From NCBI GenBank assembly GCA_038040485.1, contig JBBPIE010000003.1, positions 186,001 through 250,000 on the forward strand: 64,000 nt of DNA, read 5' to 3'. The notes below the pieces were generated by a model that did no database searches, had not been told where the DNA came from, and saw only the letters and a list, made by a program, of their open reading frames with translations. The DNA is from Onstottus_B arcticum. Its GTDB lineage: Bacteria; Acidobacteriota; Blastocatellia; UBA7656. The position numbers and the translations under genes were made by a program. Of the stretch, positions 44,201-52,963 are shown piece by piece. The stretch's first letter is position 1. Every line of letters starts with the position of its first letter.

Positions 44201-45212
44201 AGTCACCGGGTTGATCGTTGGTCCCGAGGTGGGAGAGCATCGGGTCGAGCAACCGCGTCTTCTGAAGGCCGAGAAAGACCGGGTCAGTCCGCAGCAGCGT
44301 TCCAAATCCTCGCGGGCTGAGAAGGTTTTGAGTTGGCTTGCCGGGCGGCTCTTCCGGAAGCGGCAATCCGACCTCGGCGGCTTTTCGTCCGCCTCGCTCG
44401 AATGTGCGAAGCGTGTTGCCCATGTGAGTGATCTCCCATCGCGGGAGCGGATCGAGGAAAGGCAGCACGCCTTTCTTTGCCGTCTCTTCATTTGACGGAG
44501 GAGGAATAGTCACCAGCCGCTGAGCCGTTCCGTCGGCCCCGTAGCTCTCGCCAAAGCGGTAGTTCTTGAGCGGGAACGAACCGTTGTTGTAGAGCGCCGC
44601 GCCCCACAGCATCGCTCCGGTCGTCATCATGCTCTTGCCAACATTGTGCACGTCGCGAGTGTGGCACTCCGAAGTCCCGCAGCTCATCGCGGCTACGCGC
44701 AGGTCGCCGGGGTTCATGAAACGGACAAACTCAGCGCTCTCATTATTCAAAGCAGCGTAGGACTGTGCAGGGTTGGCCGACGTCTTGAACAAGCCGGGAA
44801 GAGCCGGCTGAACGTGAGCCTTGTTTTGTGCGTCTTTGTACTGGGCCGAGCCTTTGGTTGCGCCTGCCGGGAGTCTGACTTCGGCGTGACCTCCGTGGCA
44901 GTCGATGCAGCCAAGGTTGACCTTGCCGCTGTGCATGTCTTCGATGCCTTTGTGGCAATCGGTGCAACCGATGCTGCGGCAGCGAGCCTCTTCGGCAGTC
45001 ATCCCCCAGAGTTTTGTCCGTGTCGCGGTCGGATCGCAGGGCGCGGTTGATTGAGACGGATCGGCGGAAGTCGAGTTCGCGGCGCCCTCCGCCTCAACCG
45101 CCGGGGCATCGTGGGGAACTCGTTCGGTGTCGGCGAAGCTAACGAAGGAATACAGACACACCGATGCGAGGATGACTAACAATTTTACCGCGCTCTTCTT
45201 CGATGTTGTCAT
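41226..45212 (-). CDS. Large multiheme cytochrome with C-terminal LVIVD beta-propeller
   Basis: 1328 residues with a signal peptide (LLVILASVCLYSFVSFA). The first roughly 900 residues carry nine CxxCH motifs (CTDCH, CIDCH, CTACH, CVVCH, two CVDCH, CYSCH, CFGCH, CADCH) and one CGTSECH that would be a CxxxxCH site, giving about ten hemes. From about 960 to 1260 there are at least five LVIVD-type repeats (YAATGKGGLRVYDVANI, YITCDRGLVIVDINDP, FVCDAEGVKVVDVTDP, YVAAGKQGLVILDIEQP, YIADGEHGIRVVQLTSP), which build a propeller typical of exported surface proteins. No known oxidoreductase active site is evident; a surface or periplasmic electron-transfer scaffold is the best guess. Lies 154 bases downstream of the barrel cytochrome gene. 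Confidence 0.87.
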   Translation of the reverse strand: MTTSKKSAVKLLVILASVCLYSFVSFADTERVPHDAPAVEAEGAANSTSADPSQSTAPCDPTATRTKLWGMTAEEARCRSIGCTDCHKGIEDMHSGKVNLGCIDCHGGHAEVRLPAGATKGSAQYKDAQNKAHVQPALPGLFKTSANPAQSYAALNNESAEFVRFMNPGDLRVAAMSCGTSECHTRDVHNVGKSMMTTGAMLWGAALYNNGSFPLKNYRFGESYGADGTAQRLVTIPPPSNEETAKKGVLPFLDPLPRWEITHMGNTLRTFERGGRKAAEVGLPLPEEPPGKPTQNLLSPRGFGTLLRTDPVFLGLQKTRLLDPMLSHLGTNDQPGDYRSSGCTACHVVYANDRDPFHSGQYAAAGHTGATQTDDVALREARDSKEPGHPIKHQFTRAIPSSQCVVCHMHPGTLVLMSYYGTTWWDLETDGEHMYPKPGDADFKKPTPAEEQAILSRNPEESSLRGKWKSVEFLKSLRDEVNPKLKHTQFADFNGHGWVYRDVFKKDRKGNLLDTDGNVVTDVTADKLKRAVEGTADDPANKGLPVHLKDIHLEKGMHCVDCHFKQDNHGDGKLYGEVRNAIEIDCVDCHGTISKRADPTSRGALTSAAAGGNRMLDYRRLESGKDRFFKDPAGGLFQRAAVSKDSDGKPVVWRVKQVMDTVTEGSTDYNEKAALAKTIRKDNKTWGLGGIAPDDETKIAHANSNMTCYSCHTSWTPSCFGCHLKMKANQERPMLHNEGEKDLRNWTSYNFQTLRDDVYMLGRDGSVTGRRYAPVRSACAVLVSSQNQSREWIYSQQQTVSQEGYSGTAFSSHFPHSVRTKETKQCADCHISKTGDNNAQMAMVLMQGTNFYNFLGRFVYAALGMEGFEAAVVTERDEPQAVIGSSLHKLAYPEEYKRHRELHEELVEAYEHPGNDIIRGLNPFSGEKTEVLNLQLRGEYLYAATGKGGLRVYDVANIDQKGFSERVTTAPFSPLGQRFYVKTKYATAVASPATMAVDPTRNHRPENEEAINRDDKQPIHPLYAYLYVADKYEGLILVGAATLLDGNPQNNFLKRALTWNPNGLLNGANSITIAGTHAYITCDRGLVIVDINDPLKPQVVSEVGAPTLKGARAVQVQFRYAFVCDAEGVKVVDVTDPRHARGLESATVPIAQANNIYLVRTYAYVAAGKQGLVILDIEQPEHPRVDQVYDAGGKMTDVRDVKVGMTNVSLFAYIADGEHGIRVVQLTSPESTPGNYGFSPRPSPELIATKHTLGPALAISEGLDRDRAVDESGNQLSVFGRRGARPLNFIEMLRMQSIDGKLFMVPDIKERDIKRNRDIREFYGDPRK

Positions 45213-45242
45213 TCTCGATCTCCCCCGGTAGTGTCGTAATTC

Positions 45243-45358
45243 TCTCTGTGTTTGTCTCTGCGTCTCTGTGTCTCTGCGGTTAGAGGGTCTCGCAAACTAG
45301 CAATCCTGAAAGTGCTCCCAACCGCAGAGACGCTGAGACGCCGAGACAAACGCAGAGA
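45243..45358. repeat. Inverted repeat with AACCGCAGAGACGCTGAGAC arms
   Basis: TCTCTGTGTTTGTCTCTGCG (45243 on) pairs with CGAGACAAACGCAGAGA ending at 45358, and CTCTGCGGTT with AACCGCAGAG on the loop side, so the whole gap between two cytochrome genes can form one hairpin of about 39 imperfect pairs. Related CTCTGCGGTTAG words occur at 62310-62345. Confidence 0.85.
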
Positions 45359-45366
45359 AGATGTCA

Positions 45367-47682
45367 TCAATAAACAAACTTCAGCTTTACAAAAGCTGAA
45401 TACAACACCTTCGACTTTGCCCCGCACGACAAGCCGCCGCAATTCGAACTGTAGATGTCTCTGAAGCCTGTGCCCGGCACCAGCGACGAAAAGCCTCCCG
45501 CCACGATCCAGTTCTCGCTTAAGAACGGCCTCCACAACGCGCCGATGCCGTAGTCCAGTCCGATCGGCTTTCGAATATCGGGCTGAAACAACAACTCCGA
45601 AAGCGGCTCGGTGTGATGAAAGTGTGAGTAGTTCAAATTGAATATAGTCCGGAGCTTTGGCATCAGCTCCGCTTCGGCGCCCAGGTTGTAAACGAAGATT
45701 CCCGGATTCACAAAGTTCGACTGCCCTTCCGGCTTGCTGCTGCGCAGGTTCGGCAATAAGCTGCCCGGCGTCGTCAACAACACCGCGGTGTTAGTCAGCG
45801 GAATCGCTTGCGAATTCCAAAAGCTGAACTGGCCGCCCGCGAACTCCTGAAGGTCTTGTATCGAATCGAACCCGCGCGCCGTGTCGTCGAAGGGTTTCTT
45901 GTCGCCCGACGCCCAGAAGATCGAACCCTTGAACCGCAGCCAATCCCGGTCGAGCGACAGTTCAGCCGCCGCCATCTGCGCATTGATGTCCGTTTTCCGC
46001 CCGGCGATCGGGTTGCGCGAGTCATGTCCCACAGCCTGATAGAACGCGTGGTTAATGTTGTAGCGCCCGATATGGCCGTCGCCAGCCCACCCAAAATAGG
46101 CGGCCTTGACACCGTGAGGCGCGACGTCGCCAATCAGCGACGGGCGAACCAAGAACCGGTTCTCATCGAAGTGCCGGCTCGGACGATCGTTGTTGTAATG
46201 AAAGCTGAACTGCGTCGTGTAGCCCTTGAAGCGAGTGTCTTGCCGGAACAAGTTTGCGATTAAGACCGTCTGATTGCGGAAGTGCGGGGTGTTCAACTCG
46301 CTGTTCGTGTCCTTCTCGAGCTGGTAGAAGTATGCCGCGTTGAACTGGTAGCGGTTATTGGCATAGTTACCAAACAGCCTCACGCCGAGATTCGTGTCGC
46401 TGAAGATCAACCCCCTGAAGTCGGAGATGAACGGTTGGATCCCGGCTCTTATCGAAGTCGTGTCGAAGTACGCGTTCTTTTTGTCCGAGCTTCGGCCTCC
46501 GGGAAGAAACGGCAGAACCTTGGTGGTGTCGCCGAGCCGGTATTCGCCAAACGCTCCCTGCAATGAAATGTAGGCGTCGGTTCGCGTGTTGCCGCGGCGA
46601 AAGTCCACGTTAACAATCCCGTTCTCCTGAGTATGAAGGTAGTTGATATTGAAGGCAGGTGTTATGTGAATGCGCCAGTCGACTGGTTTGAACGACGTGT
46701 CGCCGTGGAACAGCTCAACTGATAACAGGAAGGTTTGCTTGAAGAAAACCTGCCCACCGCGCCCGAAGAATTCTTCGCTGTCGGGCCGCTGAGCCGAAAC
46801 GTTGCTGGGCACCGGGATGCGCTTCGCGTTGGCGAGAGACTCGCTCTCGCCGATCACCACCAGAAAGGTGTGCTGCCCAAAGATAGGGTAGTCGCCTTTG
46901 AGCACGTTCTGACGATAAGGGTTGTAGATTGCGCCTTCCTGGTAGCGCGGGTCTTCGGGAAACCCGATGCGCCAGCGATCGGCGACCGGCACGGCGTTGC
47001 CATTCTTCTGAGGTGGGGTCTCGATTCTCGAAGGTCCCGCGTACCCGGTCGCCGCGTCCCTGGGTGTCGGAACTATCGGCGGGTTCAGGAGGCCTTCGTC
47101 GGAAGGGCGCGTTGTTCTCGGCTCGGTCACCGCCGGCTCGACGTAACGCCTCTCTTCCCTTGCTACATACTGAGCCGACCGGTCGTGGCACTCGCCGCAC
47201 TTGAGCGGAAGCTTTTGCTTGACGATGTAGCCGCCCTTCGAGTTGTCCATGTGACAGCCCACGCAGAGCCGGTGATACGCCTCGCGCGAGCTCAGTTCGT
47301 AGCCGTCTCGATCGTAGAAGTTCTGCGGATCGCCTTCGCCGCGATGACAGTTCTTGCAGTTCTGAAACTGTTTGGGGTCGGCGATGTCGGTTGTATCGGG
47401 CTTCGAGGGATCGGCAGCGTCCCTTCGGTGGTGACACGCGACGCAGGACATCGCGGCTGCGGGTTTGTTCAGATAAGCCGGAGTGAAACGAAGCCGTCGA
47501 TCGCCCGATTCGTGAGGCTGGTGATGAAAAAGCACGACGCCGCGCCGGTTGTTCAAGTCGAAACCGAAGGCGGGCCGCGTGTCCTGGGGATGCGCTGGAA
47601 CCGTCCAGTCAGCCTGCGCCAGCCCGCACATTAGTCCAAACGCGATCAAGTAGAGTGTGGTTGCGGTGGCCTTGAGATGCAT
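45367..47682 (-). CDS. Tetraheme cytochrome c3 domain fused to an outer-membrane beta-barrel
   Basis: 771 residues with a signal peptide (LYLIAFGLMCGLAQA). Residues about 75-170 hold four heme motifs (CVACH, CKNCH, CVGCH, CGECH) in a c3-like arrangement. A Pro/Arg-rich linker follows. From about 230 to the end the sequence alternates as in beta-barrels (QFNAAYFYQLEKD, TTQFSFHYNND, RTIFNLNYSHFHH) and finishes SAFVKLKFVY, the aromatic C-terminal signature for outer-membrane insertion. A single chain carrying both hemes and barrel could conduct electrons through the outer membrane without a separate porin-cytochrome complex. The heme domain is paralogous to the free tetraheme protein at 40633. 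First gene of the - strand cytochrome run. Confidence 0.85.
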   Translation of the reverse strand: MHLKATATTLYLIAFGLMCGLAQADWTVPAHPQDTRPAFGFDLNNRRGVVLFHHQPHESGDRRLRFTPAYLNKPAAAMSCVACHHRRDAADPSKPDTTDIADPKQFQNCKNCHRGEGDPQNFYDRDGYELSSREAYHRLCVGCHMDNSKGGYIVKQKLPLKCGECHDRSAQYVAREERRYVEPAVTEPRTTRPSDEGLLNPPIVPTPRDAATGYAGPSRIETPPQKNGNAVPVADRWRIGFPEDPRYQEGAIYNPYRQNVLKGDYPIFGQHTFLVVIGESESLANAKRIPVPSNVSAQRPDSEEFFGRGGQVFFKQTFLLSVELFHGDTSFKPVDWRIHITPAFNINYLHTQENGIVNVDFRRGNTRTDAYISLQGAFGEYRLGDTTKVLPFLPGGRSSDKKNAYFDTTSIRAGIQPFISDFRGLIFSDTNLGVRLFGNYANNRYQFNAAYFYQLEKDTNSELNTPHFRNQTVLIANLFRQDTRFKGYTTQFSFHYNNDRPSRHFDENRFLVRPSLIGDVAPHGVKAAYFGWAGDGHIGRYNINHAFYQAVGHDSRNPIAGRKTDINAQMAAAELSLDRDWLRFKGSIFWASGDKKPFDDTARGFDSIQDLQEFAGGQFSFWNSQAIPLTNTAVLLTTPGSLLPNLRSSKPEGQSNFVNPGIFVYNLGAEAELMPKLRTIFNLNYSHFHHTEPLSELLFQPDIRKPIGLDYGIGALWRPFLSENWIVAGGFSSLVPGTGFRDIYSSNCGGLSCGAKSKVLYSAFVKLKFVY

Positions 47683-48125
47683 TCAGTCCCCACGGCTATG
47701 GCCGGCTTCGATCAGAGATACAGCGGGGCGCTTATGGTCGGCTGTTTGCCATACAAAAGAAATGAGATAACAATCTAAGCTCGTGCGAGCACGGCGCATT
47801 GATAGCACAGCGCGTTTTTCTGAGTCAAGGTATGCGGCACTCGAGGTATACGGCACGCGAGGTGCGCGTGTCGCCGCCACTGGTGGTTCGCCGCAGGAAC
47901 GCGGAGCCGACGAGGCCGCGCAGCGTGACATGCACCTCCGCGATAACTCCGCGTCTCCGCGTCCCAGCGACTAGCCCTCAACACCTCGGAGAACATCGTC
48001 AAAGCACACGACGCACGTTCTTTCTGCTGGTCGCAGTTTACAACGCTCTCTCGCGTGGGCTACACTTGCGCCCGAAATTGAATCTCGGCTCGCGGCGTCT
48101 TCCGATCTGTAGACCTGGAGGCACC
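47683..48125. promoter_or_regulatory. Divergent intergenic region
   Basis: 443 bases between two divergently transcribed genes, so promoters for the cytochrome run (- strand) and the GlcG/HbpS-like gene (+ strand) should be here. No repeat family member and no convincing promoter boxes are recognised. CTGGAGG at 48114-48120 is the ribosome binding site of the + strand gene. Confidence 0.4.
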
Positions 48126-50141
48126 ATGGCGGCACAACGAACAATGCGGCACTTCAGACTCTTCATTCTCACGCTGGCAATTGCACTCGCCGCCGGAGCG
48201 TCGTTGCTGACGGAGCGGCACGCGTTTGCCCGCTTACAATCATCCCTTGCGCCGGTTATTAACGTCGAAGCCTGCTCGTTCGATTCCTCGTCCGGCAAGC
48301 TCACGCTAAAAGGACAGAACTTTCAGAAGGGCGCCAGTGTTGAGCTTCGTTCCTCTCTTGGTCAAGTGACTCACGGGAAGACTAAGGTAAAGACCTCCGG
48401 CAAGATCGTAATCAACTCGGTTGCCGAAGGCGACCTCGCCGGCGGAGTCGACGTTACGATCACCAATCCTGACGGCGCGACCGTAACTGTTCATCTGCAG
48501 GTGGCGGCTTCCGACGATGGCCGGCTGACCGAAGACGACGTGAAACAGATCATCGCGCAGGCGGTTGCTCAGGCCGAAGCGAGCGGCTTGAAAGCAACGA
48601 TCGCGGTGGTCGACAAAGAAGGAAACATCCTCGGCATCTTCAGAATGAACGGCGCGCGCAACGACATAACGATAGGCGGCGGCCGACGGTGCTCGGGAAA
48701 TAACAGTATCAACAACCCAACCTGCGGGCTGGATGGATTGCGCCTGGGCGCGCTCCCGGTTTCGGACGGGGCGGCGCTTGCGGCGATTTCAAAAGCCGTT
48801 ACCGGGGCGTTCCTCAGCAGCCAGGGGCATAGCTTCACTACTCGCACTGCAAGCTTCATCGTACAAGAGCACTTTCCGCCTGGCATCGACTTCCAATCGA
48901 GCGGCCCGCTGTTTGGAGTTCAGTTCTCGCAGTTGCTTGTCTGTAGCGACATAAACCCGCGCTCTCCACTCGGGCTTGCCGCGGACCCCGGAGGTGTTGC
49001 GCTCTACAAGAATGGAATTCAGGTTGGCGGAGTCGGCATCGAGGGCGACGGCATCTATGGCCTTGATCCCACTCCCGCGGACAAGGATGAGCCGGTTGAG
49101 GAATTGGTCGCCGTCGCCGCCACCCGGGGGTTTGAAACTCCGCCCGAGGTTCAAGGCGACAAGATCATCGTCAACGGCATACGGTTTCCATTCGTCAACA
49201 CGCCGATGCCGGGTGCGGCTTCAACCTCGCGTTTCGATCAGCTTCGCGGCGATGTTCTGGTGATTCCAGGACTCGCGCCCGGGATAAGAGCCGCGCAGCC
49301 TTCGGCCTTTCGAGTCGTAAGCATCGACTCTTCGGCGCCGGCGGGCCGAGTCGATAATCGGTTCTTCCCGTTCACAGGGAACTCGGAGTTAACCGCGAGC
49401 GACGTTGAAAAGATCATCATTCAAGCCGCGCGGCAAGCCTTCATCACGCGCGCGGCGATTCGCCAGCCTCAGAACAGCGCAGCCGAAGTAAACATCTCCG
49501 TGGTTGATGTGGACGGAAAGGTGCTCGGAATCTTCAGCACGATTGACGCGCCGATATTCGGCTTCGATGTGTGCGTGCAGAAAGCGCGCACGGCTGCGTT
49601 CTTCAGCAAAGCTTCCGCGGCTGGCCAGCTTCGCGGAAGAGGAATGGGACGCTACGTCGACGCAGCGAACAAGGACGGAGTGAAGCTTGACGGCTCGGTC
49701 GCGTTCACCGACCGCGCCCAGGGGTTTTTGGAGCGCCCGTTCTTTCCCGACGGAATCGACGATACCGAGAACGGGCCGTTCTCAGTTCCGATTGAAGACT
49801 TCAGCCCGTTCAACGACGGTTTGCAGCTTGATCTTTTGCTTGGGATCAACGGATCGATAGGGCGGTTCTTGAGCGCCGGCGCGTTCAGCCCGGGCGACTG
49901 CACCGGCATTTCAAGCCTTGCGAATGGGATTCAGATTTTTCCGGGCAGCGTGCCGCTCTACAAGAACGGCCGGTTGGTTGGAGCGATCGGGATCAGCGGA
50001 GACGGCGTCGATCAGGACGACTTGATCTCAGCGATGGGAAGCGCGGGGTTTGAAGCTCCGTCCGATATCAGGTGCGACCGGCTGTTCGTTCGCGGAGTGA
50101 GATTGCCGTACGTCAAGTTCCCGCGCCATCCGAATCGTTAG
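48126..50141 (+). CDS. Exported two-domain GlcG/HbpS-like protein
   Basis: 671 residues. A signal peptide (FRLFILTLAIALAAGASLL) is followed by an IPT/Ig-like domain of about 90 residues (CSFDSSSGKLTLKGQNF). Then come two GlcG/HbpS (DUF336) domains: about 140-310, starting LTEDDVKQIIAQAVAQAEA with TIAVVDKEGNILGIF, and about 420-665, with ISVVDVDGKVLGIF. Each domain repeats the PLYKNGRLVGAIGISGDGVD-like strand pattern. The family binds heme or degradation products in some members, but ligand residues cannot be assigned here. The start at 48126 has CTGGAGG six bases upstream; the open frame further upstream has no support. A decayed copy of its C-terminal end lies at about 56890-57228. Confidence 0.82.
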   Translation: MAAQRTMRHFRLFILTLAIALAAGASLLTERHAFARLQSSLAPVINVEACSFDSSSGKLTLKGQNFQKGASVELRSSLGQVTHGKTKVKTSGKIVINSVAEGDLAGGVDVTITNPDGATVTVHLQVAASDDGRLTEDDVKQIIAQAVAQAEASGLKATIAVVDKEGNILGIFRMNGARNDITIGGGRRCSGNNSINNPTCGLDGLRLGALPVSDGAALAAISKAVTGAFLSSQGHSFTTRTASFIVQEHFPPGIDFQSSGPLFGVQFSQLLVCSDINPRSPLGLAADPGGVALYKNGIQVGGVGIEGDGIYGLDPTPADKDEPVEELVAVAATRGFETPPEVQGDKIIVNGIRFPFVNTPMPGAASTSRFDQLRGDVLVIPGLAPGIRAAQPSAFRVVSIDSSAPAGRVDNRFFPFTGNSELTASDVEKIIIQAARQAFITRAAIRQPQNSAAEVNISVVDVDGKVLGIFSTIDAPIFGFDVCVQKARTAAFFSKASAAGQLRGRGMGRYVDAANKDGVKLDGSVAFTDRAQGFLERPFFPDGIDDTENGPFSVPIEDFSPFNDGLQLDLLLGINGSIGRFLSAGAFSPGDCTGISSLANGIQIFPGSVPLYKNGRLVGAIGISGDGVDQDDLISAMGSAGFEAPSDIRCDRLFVRGVRLPYVKFPRHPNR

Positions 50142-50191
50142 TCCGCATGCCGAAGCGCCATTAAGCCGGAATCACCTCGCAAGGAGAGCCC

Positions 50192-52804
50192 TTGGGTACT
50201 TCTTACATGAAGGCAAAACGTCCTCACATCCGGTTCTACTTCCTGATAGTTGCGTTCTTGATTTGCGTTTGCGCGGTTTCGGGCGGTGGGATGAGCAACC
50301 GCGCTCAAACGCCAAAAGACGGGCGCGGTATGCGCGTTCGGCCGCCCGCGAGCGTGGTGTCTCTACCCAACAGCTCAAAACGTTTTGCGGTGGTCATCGG
50401 CGTAGACGAGTATCAGGATGCCCAGATCAACAGACTCGGAGGCGCGACGAACGACGCCAAAGCAATCGTCGACGCGCTGATCCAGTACGCCGGCTTTCCG
50501 AGAGATCAGGTAGTTCTGCTGACCGGTGATCAACCCGTGGAGCGCAGACCCACCCGAGGAAATATCCTGCGCAGGCTTTCAAATCTTCGCACTGCTGCCC
50601 CAAAAGACGGACTGCTTCTCCTGGCCTTCGCCGGCCACGGAATCGAGCGCGAAGGACGGGCTTACCTACTGCCGTCTGATGCTCAAGTGAGCGGCGACAT
50701 CACCCTTCTGGAAGACACGGCCATCAACGTGGAAGAGATGCGCAAGAGGATCGTCCAGACCGGCGTCGGACAGGTGGTGATGATTTTGGACGCGTGTCGA
50801 AACGATCCTTCTGCCGGGCGTGGTGACTCGGACAACCCGCTCACAAACCGCTATACGCAAGCGTTCAATTTCGAGGAACGGAATGTCGACATCCAGGCTT
50901 TCGCAACACTGTACGCCACCGAGGTTGGTCATCGCGCTTATGAATACACCGAGAAGAAGGAAGGCTACTTCACCTGGGCGCTTGTGGAGGGGTTGAAAGG
51001 CGCCGCGGCAAATCCCAACGGCGAGGTCACGCTGAGTGGGCTGCTTAGCTACCTCCAGGATGCCGTACCCAGGCGCATACTGCTCGATCTCGGCGCCGGG
51101 AAGACTCAGCGACCGTTCGCCGTGATTCAGGGCTACAAGGCGAGCGACCTGGTTTTGGCCAAGACCGCTGCCGCGGAAAATGTCGCTATACCCGACCGTG
51201 CGTCGATCGAACGAGGTGACTGGCAACAAGCCCAGGCCATCGCCAACGTTGCCAGTTATCGCGAGTACCTTAAAAAGTATCCCAGTGGTGTCTTCGCCGA
51301 AGAAGCTTCCTGGGAAGCCATACGTAGCAGCAAGAACCCTGAGGATTTCAAACGCTATCTCAAGACTTATCCCAACGGCAAAAACGCCAGGCTCGCCGTG
51401 ATGCTGGCCGAAGATTCGCTTTGGGACAGAATACAAGACACCAAAACTTCCGCTGATTACAAAGGTTACCTGAAAGAATACCCCGACGGCCGCTACGCCG
51501 AGCTAGCCATAAGGCGCACTCAACCACCAGCGCCGCCGCCGCCGAAAATAGATTCAGCGCCGCCGAAGCCAAGCAAGGGGGTGTTGATCGTTCTCACGAA
51601 CGCCCCGGCCGCCGGCATCGCTATCAAGCCGAGGGATCCGGCTATAAGGCCAGTTGGGGGCCAGAGCACTGCGGATGGAAAATTTCGAGCCGAGCTTGTC
51701 CCCGGCGTCTACGACATAGAGGTGAGCGCGGCCAAGTACGCATCAAGGCGAGTCGAGGGAGTAAAGCTGGAGACCGATTACGCCGTGAACGTGGACCTGA
51801 CTCCGCTGGTCGGTTCAGTCCAAATAGGCCCGGTCGAACCCGACGCAACTGTGCTGATCGACGGACAAAAACCCGTTAAGTTCAACGTGAAGCGTGAAGA
51901 CAAGCTGATCGAGTTCCTTGAGATCCCTGCCGGCTCGCACAAGCTCAAGGTCGTGCAAGCAAACCAGAACGAATGGACCAAGGACATAGAAGTCGAAGGC
52001 GGCAAGACCAAGTACATCCCGACCGAGTTCAAGGCGGCAGTCGCAAACTTGATAGTGAGGACAGAGCCGGAGGCCGAAGTCTACATCGACGATAACTATG
52101 GTGGGCGCGCCAACGAAAAAGGTGATCTGAAGGTGCTGAGCCTCGCTCCGGGGCAACACAGAATCAAGGTCAAGAAGAATGAATACCAGCCGGTCGAGAA
52201 GTTGCAGGTGTTCAGCGTGGGTTCGGCTGAGCTGAACCTGCCGCTCACGCGAGTGGTTTTCTCGCCCGAGTTTGTCGATGACTTTACAGGAGCACTTAGC
52301 GCCTGGAACGCGCCGCCTACCTGGCAGGCCGGCCCGGGCAAACTACGAGTACAAGGGAAGGGCATAGGGCTAATCAAGGACGCGAGCTATAAGGATTTCA
52401 GGATGGAGTTCGACGTCAGCTTCGCGAATGGGAAGGGAGCTGTTTGGATCCTTCGCGCACAAGACCAACAGAGTTACTACCTGTTCCAATTGACCGGTCC
52501 TAGCGCCCCGACGCCAAACGTCTTTCGGACCTTCCTATATCAGGAAGGGCAGTCGAAGCTGCTGAAGCTCCTTCGCGTGCCCGAGAATCTAGGCATACCC
52601 GGCGACAAGTTTCACATAATTGTCGAGGCCCGCGGCTCCGAGATCAAGCACTCAATTCAGCTGACAAGCAATCCAAAGGCTACGCAGCCGCAGCCTTTCA
52701 GTCTCACGACCGACACCGCCTTTTCAAACGGCCGAATAGGGTTCGGCTCGATTGAAGGCGAAGAGTTCATTGTTAGCTTTGTCAGTGTCATCCCGGCAAA
52801 GTGA
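50192..52804 (+). CDS. Exported caspase-family (C14-like) protein with PEGA and C-terminal lectin-like domains
   Basis: 870 residues. A signal or anchor segment (IRFYFLIVAFLICVCAV) is followed by a caspase-like p20/p10 region from about 60 to 330 with the catalytic pair His149 (AFAGHGIE) and Cys202 (ILDACRNDP). Three degenerate repeats of the type YLKKYPSGVFAEEA lie at about 350-440. Residues about 465-690 contain PEGA-like units (LIVRTEPEAEVYIDDNYGG). The last 170 residues resemble a LamG/DUF1080 jelly roll. The TTG at 50192 has AAGGAG five bases before it; an ATG at 50207 is the alternative. Bacterial caspase-like proteins are linked to stress or cell death; the export signal here suggests envelope action. 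Confidence 0.85.
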   Translation: MGTSYMKAKRPHIRFYFLIVAFLICVCAVSGGGMSNRAQTPKDGRGMRVRPPASVVSLPNSSKRFAVVIGVDEYQDAQINRLGGATNDAKAIVDALIQYAGFPRDQVVLLTGDQPVERRPTRGNILRRLSNLRTAAPKDGLLLLAFAGHGIEREGRAYLLPSDAQVSGDITLLEDTAINVEEMRKRIVQTGVGQVVMILDACRNDPSAGRGDSDNPLTNRYTQAFNFEERNVDIQAFATLYATEVGHRAYEYTEKKEGYFTWALVEGLKGAAANPNGEVTLSGLLSYLQDAVPRRILLDLGAGKTQRPFAVIQGYKASDLVLAKTAAAENVAIPDRASIERGDWQQAQAIANVASYREYLKKYPSGVFAEEASWEAIRSSKNPEDFKRYLKTYPNGKNARLAVMLAEDSLWDRIQDTKTSADYKGYLKEYPDGRYAELAIRRTQPPAPPPPKIDSAPPKPSKGVLIVLTNAPAAGIAIKPRDPAIRPVGGQSTADGKFRAELVPGVYDIEVSAAKYASRRVEGVKLETDYAVNVDLTPLVGSVQIGPVEPDATVLIDGQKPVKFNVKREDKLIEFLEIPAGSHKLKVVQANQNEWTKDIEVEGGKTKYIPTEFKAAVANLIVRTEPEAEVYIDDNYGGRANEKGDLKVLSLAPGQHRIKVKKNEYQPVEKLQVFSVGSAELNLPLTRVVFSPEFVDDFTGALSAWNAPPTWQAGPGKLRVQGKGIGLIKDASYKDFRMEFDVSFANGKGAVWILRAQDQQSYYLFQLTGPSAPTPNVFRTFLYQEGQSKLLKLLRVPENLGIPGDKFHIIVEARGSEIKHSIQLTSNPKATQPQPFSLTTDTAFSNGRIGFGSIEGEEFIVSFVSVIPAK

Positions 52805-52963
52805 TCGCCCGTCTTGCGCGAGTCTGTGTTGATGCGTTAATACTCTCGTGATATTTTGCGGCCCGCCCGCCCGCTGAGTATCTACAGAACTCAACTCTTT
52901 CCCAAGGCTAGCGGGCTTTCTTCGCCACACTGTCGGAAGTTGTTTACAACATGGGAGGGTAAC

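Noticed and set aside
47799..48125. Upstream extension of the GlcG/HbpS-like frame
   Set aside because: No ribosome binding site upstream, whereas ATG 48126 has CTGGAGG and is followed by a signal peptide.
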